Of a DNA stretch of 64,000 nucleotides, positions 54,096-61,608 are shown one piece after another (position 1 is the first letter of the stretch; every line of letters begins with the position of its first letter). The notes beneath the pieces are model-generated. The model had not been told where the DNA came from. It saw nothing but the letters and a program-made list of their open reading frames with translations, and searched no databases. The DNA is taken from contig SRSL01000001.1 of the NCBI GenBank assembly GCA_009735695.1, positions 992,048 through 1,056,047 of the forward strand. Reading direction: 5' to 3'. Made by a program: the position numbers and the translations under genes. Source of the stretch: Christiangramia bathymodioli. GTDB taxonomy: Bacteria; Bacteroidota; Bacteroidia; Flavobacteriales; Flavobacteriaceae.

Positions 54096-54683
54096 ATGTT
54101 CACAGGGATCGTAGAAGAGATAGGAAAAATTACAAGGATAAGCAAATCGGGAACCAATCTTGATATTTGGGTAAATGCAAAAATGACACCCGAACTTAAG
54201 ATCGACCAGAGTGTTGCCCATAACGGTGTTTGCTTAACCGTAGTTTCAATTAACGATTCCGAATATCAGGTTACCGCAGTAAAGGAGACGCTGGAAAAGA
54301 CAAATCTGGGAAAACTCAAGACCGGTAGCCCTGTAAATCTGGAAAGAGGCATGAAACTTGGGGACCGGCTGGACGGCCACATCGTTCAGGGTCATGTAGA
54401 CCAGACAGCTAAATGTACCAACCGAAAAGAAGCAGATGGTAGCTGGGAATTTAGTTTCGAATATGATCCTGATCTAAACAATATTACTATCGAAAAAGGA
54501 TCGATTACCATCAATGGTGTGAGCCTTACCGTGGTAAATTCCAAAAAGAATTCATTCAGCGTGGCAATTATTCCTTATACCTATGAGCATACTACCTTTA
54601 AAGAATTAAAAGAAGGGGATACGGTGAACCTGGAATTTGATGTTATTGGAAAGTATGTAAAACGAATTCAGGAATTGGGCTGA
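54096..54683 (+). CDS. ribE: riboflavin synthase, alpha subunit
   Basis: Makes riboflavin from two molecules of lumazine, 195 residues in two similar barrel halves. The first begins with the family start MFTGIVEEIGKI and has VAHNGVCLTVV and GHIVQGHVDQ; the second has SITINGVSLTVVN and YTYEHTTF. There is no room for an FMN riboswitch in the 61-nt upstream gap. Its end overlaps the convergent PID-CTERM gene by 16 nt. Confidence 0.96.
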   Translation: MFTGIVEEIGKITRISKSGTNLDIWVNAKMTPELKIDQSVAHNGVCLTVVSINDSEYQVTAVKETLEKTNLGKLKTGSPVNLERGMKLGDRLDGHIVQGHVDQTAKCTNRKEADGSWEFSFEYDPDLNNITIEKGSITINGVSLTVVNSKKNSFSVAIIPYTYEHTTFKELKEGDTVNLEFDVIGKYVKRIQELG

Positions 54684-54943
54684 GCAGGTCCAAAATCCCT
54701 CAGTTTATAGCAACCATACATGGCGCCTACGCCCATTAGTAGGTACAGATAATCATCTATTGGCAGGCAAAGACCGGGTGGTGGCGGATTGGTACCTACT
54801 CCTCCCGTTCCAGGATCACAAGGTGGGCCATCGTGTGATTTAGTTCCAGGTTGAGGAGGATTCTCCTTATCCTGAGAAAACCCAACACTAGAAAATGCTA
54901 TGGTTAAAATAAATACCAAAAAAATGTTACGTACCTGCCCCAT
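54668..54943 (-). CDS. PID-CTERM-type sorting-signal protein
   Basis: A 91-residue exported protein: signal peptide (about residues 5-23, ending SVGFSQ), a proline-rich low-complexity middle with two cysteines (PPCDPGTGG, GLCL), then a C-terminal tripartite signal: LPID, a hydrophobic helix YLYLLMGVGAMYGCY, and basic KLRD. This matches the PID-CTERM type of putative protein-sorting signal in Bacteroidota. The processing enzyme is not in this window. Function unknown. A gap of about 540 nt beyond the start holds AT-rich DNA and the tRNA remnants. Confidence 0.75.
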   Translation of the reverse strand: MGQVRNIFLVFILTIAFSSVGFSQDKENPPQPGTKSHDGPPCDPGTGGVGTNPPPPGLCLPIDDYLYLLMGVGAMYGCYKLRDFGPAQPNS

Positions 54944-55283
54944 TGCCGCTAGGTTAATATTTTCGGCGAAAGCCCTATTTATAAGTTAATTTTCAGAGGA
55001 TTATACGATCTAAGGTAAGAATTTTCCAGCAAAAACAAACACCTAAGCACCTGTAAATCCTTAAAATACAAATCCTCCGCTCAAAATGTAAAGTATTAAT
55101 TTACCTGTTCGCAATATCTTTATAACGTTTGGATATAACTTTTAAAAACACTGTAATTCAATTTATTATAAATCATCCTGATCTCAAATGTATTGAATTA
55201 GGAAATTTATTCCGCAAAAAATTATTGTTTTTTATTTTGGAATGAAAAATATATAATTTCTGGAAAGCTTCTTCTAAGGTAAA

Positions 55284-55309
55284 ACAAAAAAGCCCTGCAT
55301 CTCTGCAAG
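55284..55309 (-). terminator. Rho-independent terminator behind the tRNA 3' remnant
   Basis: On the minus strand CTTGCA / TGCAGG (55294-55309, loop GAGA, one G-U) then a T run. The stretch 54944-55283 further left shows no gene and no repeat, only AT-rich DNA. Confidence 0.6.
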
Positions 55310-55319
55310 TCTTCTGTTG

Positions 55320-55339
55320 AAAAGTGGTCCCACTTGGGG
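55320..55339 (-). pseudogene. tRNA(CAU) 3' remnant
   Basis: Twenty nt identical to the end of the intact tRNA gene at 55411-55430: the last 14 tRNA bases plus six trailer bases. The match stops where the dispersed CTTCGACTTCGCTCAG repeat begins. Confidence 0.75.
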
Positions 55340-55343
55340 CTTC

Positions 55344-55365
55344 CTTCGACTTCGCTCAGGATAAA
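55344..55365. repeat. Dispersed CTTCGACTKCGCTCAG repeat, copy 1
   Basis: CCTTCGACTTCGCTCAGGATAA, compared with a second copy at 60524-60545 (GCTTCGACTGCGCTCAGCATGA). I recall this as a very common dispersed repeat of flavobacterial and other genomes. It begins 4 nt from the break in the tRNA 3' remnant. Confidence 0.7.
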
Positions 55366-55385
55366 CTTCTCGCCCTATATGAAAT

Positions 55386-55410
55386 AAAAAACCTGCACAA
55401 GGCAGGTTTT
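55386..55410 (-). terminator. Rho-independent terminator of the intact tRNA(CAU)
   Basis: Perfect 9-bp stem AAAACCTGC / GCAGGTTTT (55388-55396, 55402-55410) with T run on the minus strand, 6 nt after the tRNA 3' end. Confidence 0.85.
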
Positions 55411-55416
55411 AAAAAG

Positions 55417-55490
55417 TGGTCCCACTTGGGCTCGAACCAAGGACCACCTGATTATGAGTCAGGTGCTCTAACCAACTGAGCTATGGGACC
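55417..55490 (-). tRNA. tRNA with CAU anticodon (elongator Met or Ile2)
   Basis: A 74-nt cloverleaf on the minus strand: acceptor stem GGTCCCA/TGGGACC, D arm AGCTCAGTTGGTTAGAGC, anticodon stem CCTGA/TCAGG with loop CTCATAA (anticodon CAT), T arm TTGGTTCGAGCCCAA, discriminator A, no encoded CCA. The sequence alone does not settle whether it is elongator Met or the lysidine-modified Ile2 type. Its first base is also the last base of the stop codon of the GIY-YIG gene, and no separate promoter lies between them. Confidence 0.93.
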
Positions 55491-55729
55491 TAAGAATATT
55501 TATTTTTCAACCAGGATTTGCCATATCCACTTTTAAGATATTTCTCTCGTTTTCTGGCTGAAATTCTATCTTCAAATACCTCTAAATGTATCAATTTCCA
55601 GGGACAGTAAGCTTTTGTGCTTCGCACCCTTTTGGAATTATGTTCACAAATTCGCTTTTCAACATTTGAACTCATTCCTACATACATCGAGTCATTTTTT
55701 AAACTTCTAAGAACGTAAACATACATCAT
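55490..55729 (-). CDS. small GIY-YIG nuclease-domain protein
   Basis: A 79-residue stand-alone GIY-YIG domain. The motif reads YVYVLRSLKNDSMYVGMS (Tyr-Val-Tyr ... Tyr-Val-Gly), then the catalytic Arg in VEKRICEHN and Glu in ARKREKYLKSGYGKSWL. It resembles the UPF0213/UvrC-like small nucleases that are frequent in Bacteroidota. The TAG stop shares its G with base 1 of the tRNA, and a 23-bp piece of the tRNA 5' end lies on the other side of the gene, so it looks like the cargo of a small insertion in a tRNA gene. Confidence 0.88.
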   Translation of the reverse strand: MMYVYVLRSLKNDSMYVGMSSNVEKRICEHNSKRVRSTKAYCPWKLIHLEVFEDRISARKREKYLKSGYGKSWLKNKYS

Positions 55730-55747
55730 ATATGTCGTCAGGTACTC

Positions 55748-55777
55748 CCTGCCTGCCGTTACCGCCAGGTAGGCAGG
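55748..55777. repeat. Palindrome next to the tRNA 5' remnant
   Basis: CCTGCCTGCC / GGTAGGCAGG, a 10-bp inverted repeat with one G-U and a 10-nt loop. It abuts the tRNA remnant at 55778 with no gap. Such CCTGCCT-type palindromes are, from memory, dispersed in flavobacteria. Confidence 0.7.
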
Positions 55778-55800
55778 TAACCAACTGAGCTATGGGACCT
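55778..55800 (-). pseudogene. tRNA(CAU) 5' remnant
   Basis: Twenty-three nt identical to 55469-55491: the first 22 bases of the intact tRNA plus one upstream base. The remnant sits at a normal distance from a promoter-like element, suggesting that it marks the original tRNA start. Confidence 0.8.
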
Positions 55801-55812
55801 GAAATAGGTTTG

Positions 55813-55820
55813 CAATATTA
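55813..55820 (-). promoter_or_regulatory. Promoter-like element before the tRNA 5' remnant (TAATATTG)
   Basis: One mismatch to TAnnTTTG on the minus strand, 13 nt before the remnant. It would now drive the GIY-YIG gene and the intact tRNA as one transcript. Confidence 0.4.
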
Positions 55821-55862
55821 GCATTATTTTTAATTTTCCACAAGGGATATCAATAGAATAAA

Positions 55863-56576
55863 TCAGGTGATCAAATTACCGTTTTCATCCCATTCTGCCT
55901 GTATCATTCGCTTGCTCTGATCGATGCATTTTTCCAGCCATTCCGGTTCATAGGATACCCCATGCTGGTCGAGAAACTCCTGAGGTACTCCATCCCAAAC
56001 ATTAGGTCTGTTTCCCTTGTATCCAATATCCTTAATTCCCATTTCAGAAGTAAAATACCCTGTAAGCGTTAAATTACGCATCAATGCGAAGAACTTTCTT
56101 CCCTGGGCGAGGTGAGTCGACTCGTCTTTTTCAACTTCAAAAGCGATGTCATCAAGGATGGATTTCTGTTCATTTTCCTCCAATGAATTGAAATCCTTAT
56201 CAAATCTGGAATTGGCCTCATGATCCAACCACATTAATCCTCCCCGCAAAGGGGTTTGAAAAGGAGGATAATCCTTAGCCATGAATTCAATAAATTCCAC
56301 TGAACCCGCATCTGTAGCACTACCGAATTCCTCATTAGCCGGTAAAATCAGAGCACAAAGAATGCCTAGTGTTTGTGTTTCATGTTCGTTGAAAAACTGT
56401 TTTTCAAGCAATTGCTCATCATGATCTTTTTCTTCTTCCGTTCTACCGTAGGCAGGCAGACTTTTTTTAGGTTCAACAACTTTCTCAGTTTTAACCTCAT
56501 TTTCGCAACCTTGAAGAGGCATTGTAGCCGCAGCCGATCCTAATACGATATATTTTAAACTCTCTCTTCTTTTCAT
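55863..56576 (-). CDS. gluconate 2-dehydrogenase subunit 3 family protein
   Basis: A 237-residue small subunit for a membrane-linked GMC dehydrogenase. The N-terminus MKRRESLKYIVLGSAAATMPLQGC combines a twin-arginine-like signal with a lipobox-like Cys. The subunit-3 domain follows (LGILCALILPANEEFGSATDAGSVEFIEFMAKD, FFALMRNLTLTGYFTSEMGIKDIGYKG). It follows the catalytic subunit gene by 3 nt. It probably serves folding or export of the partner. Confidence 0.87.
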   Translation of the reverse strand: MKRRESLKYIVLGSAAATMPLQGCENEVKTEKVVEPKKSLPAYGRTEEEKDHDEQLLEKQFFNEHETQTLGILCALILPANEEFGSATDAGSVEFIEFMAKDYPPFQTPLRGGLMWLDHEANSRFDKDFNSLEENEQKSILDDIAFEVEKDESTHLAQGRKFFALMRNLTLTGYFTSEMGIKDIGYKGNRPNVWDGVPQEFLDQHGVSYEPEWLEKCIDQSKRMIQAEWDENGNLIT

Positions 56577-56579
56577 GAC

Positions 56580-58298
56580 CTAGAGATTTTGCTTTTTCAA
56601 CTGTTCTATAATATAATCTGAAGTTCTCCAGCTTAGTGCCAGGATCGTCCAGGTTGGGTTCTTATCGGCCTGGGAAACGAACGGACCGGCATCTGTAATG
56701 AACACATTATCCACCTCATGCATTTGCTGGAATTCATTCACTACCGATTCTTTTTTATTGGTTCCCATCCTGGTAGTTCCTACTTCATGGATAATTCTTC
56801 CAGGATTCAGCAAACCAAAATCGGTATCGGCACCGGGTTTGTCTCCAATTACTTCTCCGCCCATATTATGTATGATCTCTTCGAAGGTATCCTGCATATG
56901 CTTTGCTTGTTTACGTTCATAATCGCTCCACTTATAATGAAAACGCAATACGGGAATTCCGAATTCATCCACCGTATTTGGATCGATCTCACAATAATTA
57001 TCCTTCATCGCTATGGATTCACCTCTGCCAGACATACCCATAACCGAACCATAGTATTTTTTCGCATCTGCCCTTAAACTGTTTCCATATCCACCCACCG
57101 TGGTACCAAAAAATCTATTCAGTGCATTAACGTCAAAACCAAATCCGTAGCTGGGCATTCCTATGCCTCCCCAAACTTCAATATGATAACCTCTTGGAAA
57201 ATCAAGGTTCTTATTATCCAGCCACCATGGGGTGTAAACATGCATCCCACCAACCCCGTCTTCATTATACATTTTTCGATTCATTAAGTCAGGAACAAAC
57301 GCGGTCCTGCTGGCACCGGTGGAATCATGAAGATACTTTCCAACTATATTACTACTGTTTCCTAGGCCATTAGGATGTTGTTCGCTTTTGGAGTTTAAAA
57401 GTATTCTCGCGGAACTACAGGCTGAAGCGGCCAAAACCACGATCTTTCCTTTCAACTGGTATTCTTTCCTGTCTTCTTTATTGATGTAAGAAACACCTGT
57501 TGCCTTGCCCTGTTCGTTGGTCAAAACTTCACGCACCATAGAGTTGGTAAAAATTCTAACCTGTCCGCCACTTTTCTGTGCGGGGAAGATCAAACAGGTT
57601 CCTGCAGAAAAATCGGCATAAACCGAACAGGCCCTGTTACACTGCCCACAATAAAAACATATTCCACGGTCATTATTTATCTTTTTGGTAACCATAGACA
57701 TCCTGGAAGGGATGACGGGAACACCAGATTTTCTCGCTCCTTTTATATAGAATAGCTCGTGAAGTCTTGGCTTTGGAGGTGGAAGAAAAAAACCATCGGG
57801 TTCATTCGGAAGGTTTTCCTTGGATCCAAAAACACCTATAAGTTTATCTACCTTATCATAGTAGGGTTTGACGTCTTCATACCCGATTGGCCAATCATCT
57901 CCATGCCCATCATAACTCTTGTGTTTGAAATCCCGTTCGCTGAAACGCAGTGAAATTCTACCCCAGTGATTGGTGCGTCCACCGAGCATCCTGGAACGAA
58001 ACCAGTCGAATTTTGTACCATCTTTATGGGTATAGGGTTCACCGTCTATTTCCCAGCCTCCGTAGGCAGAGTCGAAATCACCAAATGGCCTTTGAGTGCC
58101 TGCCCCTCTTCGAGGTGACTGGTAAGACCATTTCATCTGTGTCATTTGTTCGGGATCTGCAGGATCAAAGAAAGGTCCTGCTTCTACAACGGCAACATTT
58201 AATCCGGCATCGGCCAGTACTTTGGTGGCCATTCCTCCTCCGGCCCCCGATCCCACAATTATGACATCGTAGACCGTGGAAGATTCTTTTATTTGCAT
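56580..58298 (-). CDS. GMC family oxidoreductase (gluconate-dehydrogenase-like)
   Basis: FAD-containing dehydrogenase of 572 residues acting on a sugar or sugar acid. The FAD motif is VIIVGSGAGGGMATKVL near residue 11, with MLGGRTNHWGRISLRF, GKIVVLAASACSSARILLNS and the C-terminal NVFITDAGPFVSQADKNPTWTILAL. An unusual CFYCGQCNRACSVYADFSAGTC stretch (about residues 217-238) carries five cysteines and may bind metal or form disulfides. Co-transcribed with its small subunit. Confidence 0.9.
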   Translation of the reverse strand: MQIKESSTVYDVIIVGSGAGGGMATKVLADAGLNVAVVEAGPFFDPADPEQMTQMKWSYQSPRRGAGTQRPFGDFDSAYGGWEIDGEPYTHKDGTKFDWFRSRMLGGRTNHWGRISLRFSERDFKHKSYDGHGDDWPIGYEDVKPYYDKVDKLIGVFGSKENLPNEPDGFFLPPPKPRLHELFYIKGARKSGVPVIPSRMSMVTKKINNDRGICFYCGQCNRACSVYADFSAGTCLIFPAQKSGGQVRIFTNSMVREVLTNEQGKATGVSYINKEDRKEYQLKGKIVVLAASACSSARILLNSKSEQHPNGLGNSSNIVGKYLHDSTGASRTAFVPDLMNRKMYNEDGVGGMHVYTPWWLDNKNLDFPRGYHIEVWGGIGMPSYGFGFDVNALNRFFGTTVGGYGNSLRADAKKYYGSVMGMSGRGESIAMKDNYCEIDPNTVDEFGIPVLRFHYKWSDYERKQAKHMQDTFEEIIHNMGGEVIGDKPGADTDFGLLNPGRIIHEVGTTRMGTNKKESVVNEFQQMHEVDNVFITDAGPFVSQADKNPTWTILALSWRTSDYIIEQLKKQNL

Positions 58299-58385
58299 AG
58301 GTAAAACTTTAGAAAAATTCTCTTTTGGAAAGCGATTGATTTTTACCCCTACAAATTATAAAAAGAAATGTTAAAAAAATAAGAT

Positions 58386-58793
58386 TTATTCAGGATTCTT
58401 ATCTGCGCAAAGTTCTACCAGCACCCCATTAGCATCCTTCGGATGCATAAAAGCTACTACCTTATTGTCGGCGCCCGGCTTGGGGGTATCATTCAACAGC
58501 CGAAATCCTTCTTTTTTTAGGCGCTCTATTTCGGTTTCGATATCCTCCACATAAAAAGCCATATGGTGAATCCCTTCTCCTCGCTTTTCGATAAATTTTC
58601 CGATTGGACTATCAGGCCGGGTGGCAGCCAGTAATTCAATCTTGCTTTCGCCTATTTTAAAGAAGGAAGTTGAAACTCCTTCGCTCTCAACCGTTTCGGT
58701 TTTATAGTGTTCTGCCCCAAGAACAGCCCTATATATTTTGTTTGCGGCCTCCAGGTCTTTTACCGCAATTCCTATGTGCTCTATTTTCTTCAT
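58386..58793 (-). CDS. mce: methylmalonyl-CoA epimerase
   Basis: VOC-fold enzyme that interconverts the two methylmalonyl-CoA epimers, 135 residues. MKKIEHIGIAVKDLEAANKIY, GEGIHHMAFYVEDIETEI and DANGVLVELCADK carry the metal-binding His and Glu. I chose the ATG at 58793, the usual family start; the one at 58823 would add ten residues. The mutase genes are not in the window. Confidence 0.93.
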   Translation of the reverse strand: MKKIEHIGIAVKDLEAANKIYRAVLGAEHYKTETVESEGVSTSFFKIGESKIELLAATRPDSPIGKFIEKRGEGIHHMAFYVEDIETEIERLKKEGFRLLNDTPKPGADNKVVAFMHPKDANGVLVELCADKNPE

Positions 58794-58882
58794 TTTCTTC
58801 AGTATTTGCTGAACAAATATCACTAATTAAACTTATATCATTCAATTTCATCAGGATGAAGAAATTTCACACTTAAAAATTT

Positions 58883-58890
58883 TACTTTTG
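58883..58890 (+). promoter_or_regulatory. -7 promoter element of rbfA (TACTTTTG)
   Basis: Exact TAnnTTTG match ending 4 nt before the ATG of rbfA, the same geometry as at dinB; this predicts a leaderless or nearly leaderless mRNA. Confidence 0.5.
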
Positions 58891-58894
58891 TAAC

Positions 58895-59290
58895 ATGGAA
58901 GAAACAAACAGACAGAAAAAGATAGGAGGATTATTGCAGAAGGACCTGGCCGATATCTTACAGAGTTCCTTAAGGGACAGCGGCAGAACAGGAATACTGG
59001 TTTCTGTTTCCAAGGTAAGGGTCACGACCGATCTTTCCATTGCGAAGGCTTATATCAGCATTTTTCCGGCAAAACACCAGGAAGAAGTACTTAAGGAGAT
59101 CAAGGAGAATACTTCCCAGATCAAGCATGAGGTTGCTCAACGCACCAAACATCAGTTACGAAAAATGCCCGATCTTAATTTCTATATAGACGATTCGCTG
59201 GAGTATATTGATGGTATCGAGCAATCCATCAAAGGAAAAGAGAACCCAATCAGTAATCCGGATCTGCTGGACAAGCGGAAAAAATCATAA
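58895..59290 (+). CDS. rbfA: 30S ribosome-binding factor
   Basis: Cold-shock ribosome maturation factor, 131 residues, KH-like fold. Visible parts are KIGGLLQKDLADILQSSLRD, VSVSKVRVTTDLSIAKAYISIFP and HQLRKMPDLNFYIDDSLEYI. The stop is followed 1 nt later by the TTG start of the permease gene. Confidence 0.93.
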   Translation: MEETNRQKKIGGLLQKDLADILQSSLRDSGRTGILVSVSKVRVTTDLSIAKAYISIFPAKHQEEVLKEIKENTSQIKHEVAQRTKHQLRKMPDLNFYIDDSLEYIDGIEQSIKGKENPISNPDLLDKRKKS

Positions 59291-59291
59291 T

Positions 59292-60500
59292 TTGAAGTTC
59301 CCCCTCTATATTGCCAAACGCTACCTGTTCACCAAGAGCAAGAGCAACGCGATCAACATCATTACGATCATCGCGGCAATTGGAGTTTTTGCTGGAGCCT
59401 TCTCCTTATTTATCGTTTTAAGCGGATTCTCGGGTCTGCGGGATTTCAGTTTATCTTTCTCGAATGAATTTGATCCGGACCTGAAGGTATTTCCAAAGAC
59501 CGGCAAAACCATACAGGTATCAGGTTCTGAAATTCAGGAACTCGAAAATCTTGAAGGAGCTTCGAGTTACAGCAAGGTCATAGAAGAACGTGTGATTCTT
59601 AGTTTCAGATCTAAAGAGCAGCCGGCATTTATTAAGGGCGTAGATGAAAATTACCGAAGGGTAAATCAAATAGACAGTTCCATCGTCTTCGGAACCTGGT
59701 TAACCAGCAGCGAACCACAGGTGGTGATGGGGAACGGACTTTCCAGATTATTGAATATTGGAGTTTTCAACTACCAGAATCTTCTCAAGATCATGGTGCC
59801 CAAACCGGGTAGAGGCCAAATAAGCATGACCAACATCCAGGATGCATTCACTCAACGACAGGTGGTGGTTACCGGAATTTACAGCGTAAATGAGGAACTG
59901 GATGACAAATACATCTTCAGTAATCTTGGGCTTGCCAGGGATCTTTTAAACCTGGAAGAAAATCAATTTTCCGCAGTAGAAATAAGGCTAAATCCCGATG
60001 CTTCCGCTGAAAATGTCATTAAGGAACTAAATAAGATCTTTGATAATAAAGTTGAAATAAAAACACGGGCTGAGCTGAATGACGCACTGAATAAAATGCT
60101 GAATTCAGAAAACCTGTTCGTTTACCTTATTTTTACCTTAGTCCTCACCATCGCGCTTTTTAATGTAGTGGGTTCCATCATCGTGATGATCCTGGACAAA
60201 AGGGAGAACATCAAAACCCTCTACAGCCTGGGAGCTACTCCAAACCAGATCAAAAATATCTTCTTTATGCAGGGAATGCTTATGACCTGTCTCGGGGGAC
60301 TGGTTGGCCTGGTAGTCGCCATGATCCTGATCGTTCTACAAATGAACTTTGACCTGGTCATGATTACCCCAAATTTACCCTACCCGGTTAAGATGAAAGC
60401 GGAAAATGTATTGGTGGTAATAATTACCATTTTTACCCTTGGCCTGATCGCCTCCTATATCGCGGCTGGCCGTAGCAAAAAAGCGCTTAAGGCCGATTAA
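59292..60500 (+). CDS. ABC transporter permease (LolC/LolE-like, FtsX domain)
   Basis: Inner-membrane permease of 402 residues for export of lipoproteins or similar. The N-terminus FPLYIAKRYLFTKSKSNAINIITIIAAIGVFAG is the classic LolE-type start with the first helix; three more helices lie near the C-terminus in the FtsX-type domain (VLTIALFNVVGSIIVMILDKRENIKTLYSLGA). I chose TTG at 59292, just after the rbfA stop; an ATG at 59208 would overlap rbfA by 83 nt and add an unlikely polar leader. The ATPase partner is not adjacent. Confidence 0.88.
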   Translation: MKFPLYIAKRYLFTKSKSNAINIITIIAAIGVFAGAFSLFIVLSGFSGLRDFSLSFSNEFDPDLKVFPKTGKTIQVSGSEIQELENLEGASSYSKVIEERVILSFRSKEQPAFIKGVDENYRRVNQIDSSIVFGTWLTSSEPQVVMGNGLSRLLNIGVFNYQNLLKIMVPKPGRGQISMTNIQDAFTQRQVVVTGIYSVNEELDDKYIFSNLGLARDLLNLEENQFSAVEIRLNPDASAENVIKELNKIFDNKVEIKTRAELNDALNKMLNSENLFVYLIFTLVLTIALFNVVGSIIVMILDKRENIKTLYSLGATPNQIKNIFFMQGMLMTCLGGLVGLVVAMILIVLQMNFDLVMITPNLPYPVKMKAENVLVVIITIFTLGLIASYIAAGRSKKALKAD

Positions 60501-60523
60501 ATATTTATATTAGAAAATGTAAT

Positions 60524-60545
60524 GCTTCGACTGCGCTCAGCATGA
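60524..60545. repeat. Dispersed CTTCGACTKCGCTCAG repeat, copy 2
   Basis: GCTTCGACTGCGCTCAGCATGA between the permease and dusB, directly after the dusB stop (minus strand), flanked by TAATG...CATTA. The same repeat type lies at 55344-55365. Confidence 0.7.
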
Positions 60546-60547
60546 CA

Positions 60548-61540
60548 TTAAGCAAATTCGTAATCGGCGAATTCTCTTTCCACCTCATCAAAAGCTTCAA
60601 AAACATCCTTGGAATCATCGCTGGTAACCATTTTCATTCGGTATTCCTTGAAGTGCGGAATTCCCTTGAAATAATTGGTGTAGTGGCGACGGGTTTCAAA
60701 AACCCCAAGTTTCTCACCTTTCCAGTCAATAGCCATTTGTAGATGCCTTCTGGCAGCATCCAGTCTTTCCTTCATGGTAGGTGGTGGAAGATGTTCACCG
60801 GTTTCGAAATAATGCTTTACTTCTCTGAAAAACCAGGGATAGCCTATACTTGCACGGCCAATCATCGCACCGTCCAGGCCGAATTGATCACGCATTTCCA
60901 TGGCGCGTTCCGGAGTATCAACATCCCCGTTCCCAAAAACAGGAATATGCATACGCGGGTTGTTCTTAACCTCGGCTATAGGCCTCCAGTCGGCTTCTCC
61001 TTTATACATCTGCGCTCTCGTTCTCCCGTGGATAGAAATCGCCTGGCAACCCACATCCTGGAGCCTTTCAGCTACCTCAACGATCTTAATGGAATCATGA
61101 TCCCAACCCAATCGTGTTTTTACGGTAACAGGAAGTTTGGTATGCTTTACCATGGCTTCGGTTAGAGAAACCATCAGATCTATATCTTTAAGAATCCCAG
61201 CTCCGGCTCCTTTTGAAACTACTTTCTTTACCGGGCATCCAAAGTTGATATCGATAATATCGGGTCCCGACTTCTCCACGATCTCTACAGATTGAAGCAT
61301 GGATTCCAGGTTGGCTCCAAAAATCTGGATTCCAACAGGGCGTTCCTTTTCGTAAATATCGAGTTTCATAGTGCTTTTCGCCGCATCGCGAATAAGCCCT
61401 TCAGAAGAAATAAATTCGGTAAAAACCACATCGGCTCCCTGTTCCTTGCAAAGCGCTCGAAACGGCGGGTCGCTCACATCTTCCATGGGTGCCAAAAGCA
61501 ACGGGAAGTCTCCTACATCTATATTTCCAATTTTTGCCAA
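60548..61540 (-). CDS. dusB: tRNA-dihydrouridine synthase
   Basis: FMN enzyme that reduces uridines in tRNA, 330 residues. The barrel starts with LLAPMEDVSDPPFRALCKEQGADVVFTEFIS, then IDINFGCPVKKVVSKGAGAGIL with the catalytic Cys, VKTRLGW, ISIHGRTRAQMYKGEADW and VFGNGDVDTPERAMEM. It starts with TTG; the promoter 21 nt upstream fits this start. Confidence 0.94.
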   Translation of the reverse strand: MAKIGNIDVGDFPLLLAPMEDVSDPPFRALCKEQGADVVFTEFISSEGLIRDAAKSTMKLDIYEKERPVGIQIFGANLESMLQSVEIVEKSGPDIIDINFGCPVKKVVSKGAGAGILKDIDLMVSLTEAMVKHTKLPVTVKTRLGWDHDSIKIVEVAERLQDVGCQAISIHGRTRAQMYKGEADWRPIAEVKNNPRMHIPVFGNGDVDTPERAMEMRDQFGLDGAMIGRASIGYPWFFREVKHYFETGEHLPPPTMKERLDAARRHLQMAIDWKGEKLGVFETRRHYTNYFKGIPHFKEYRMKMVTSDDSKDVFEAFDEVEREFADYEFA

Positions 61541-61560
61541 AGCCTGTGTTTTTGAGTGGG

Positions 61561-61590
61561 CAAAATTAGTAAATATTTCTGTTGACTAAA
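61561..61590 (-). promoter_or_regulatory. Promoter of dusB (TTTA, 18 nt, TAATTTTG)
   Basis: On the minus strand TTTA (61587-61590), 18-nt spacer, exact -7 element TAATTTTG (61561-61568). The element ends 20 nt before the TTG start. Confidence 0.55.
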
Positions 61591-61608
61591 AATATGAATT
61601 TCAGCGAT

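Noticed and set aside
55101-55125. A plus-strand TATCTTTA element in the AT-rich gap left of the tRNA locus, suggesting an orphan promoter.
   Set aside because: No gene, hairpin or conserved sequence follows it, and AT-rich DNA produces such matches by chance.
56443-56463. A CTGCCTGCCTACGGTAG-like string inside the gluconate dehydrogenase subunit 3 gene that resembles the palindrome at 55748.
   Set aside because: The match is short, lies in a coding linker (SLPAYGR) and may be chance; I did not list it as a repeat insertion.
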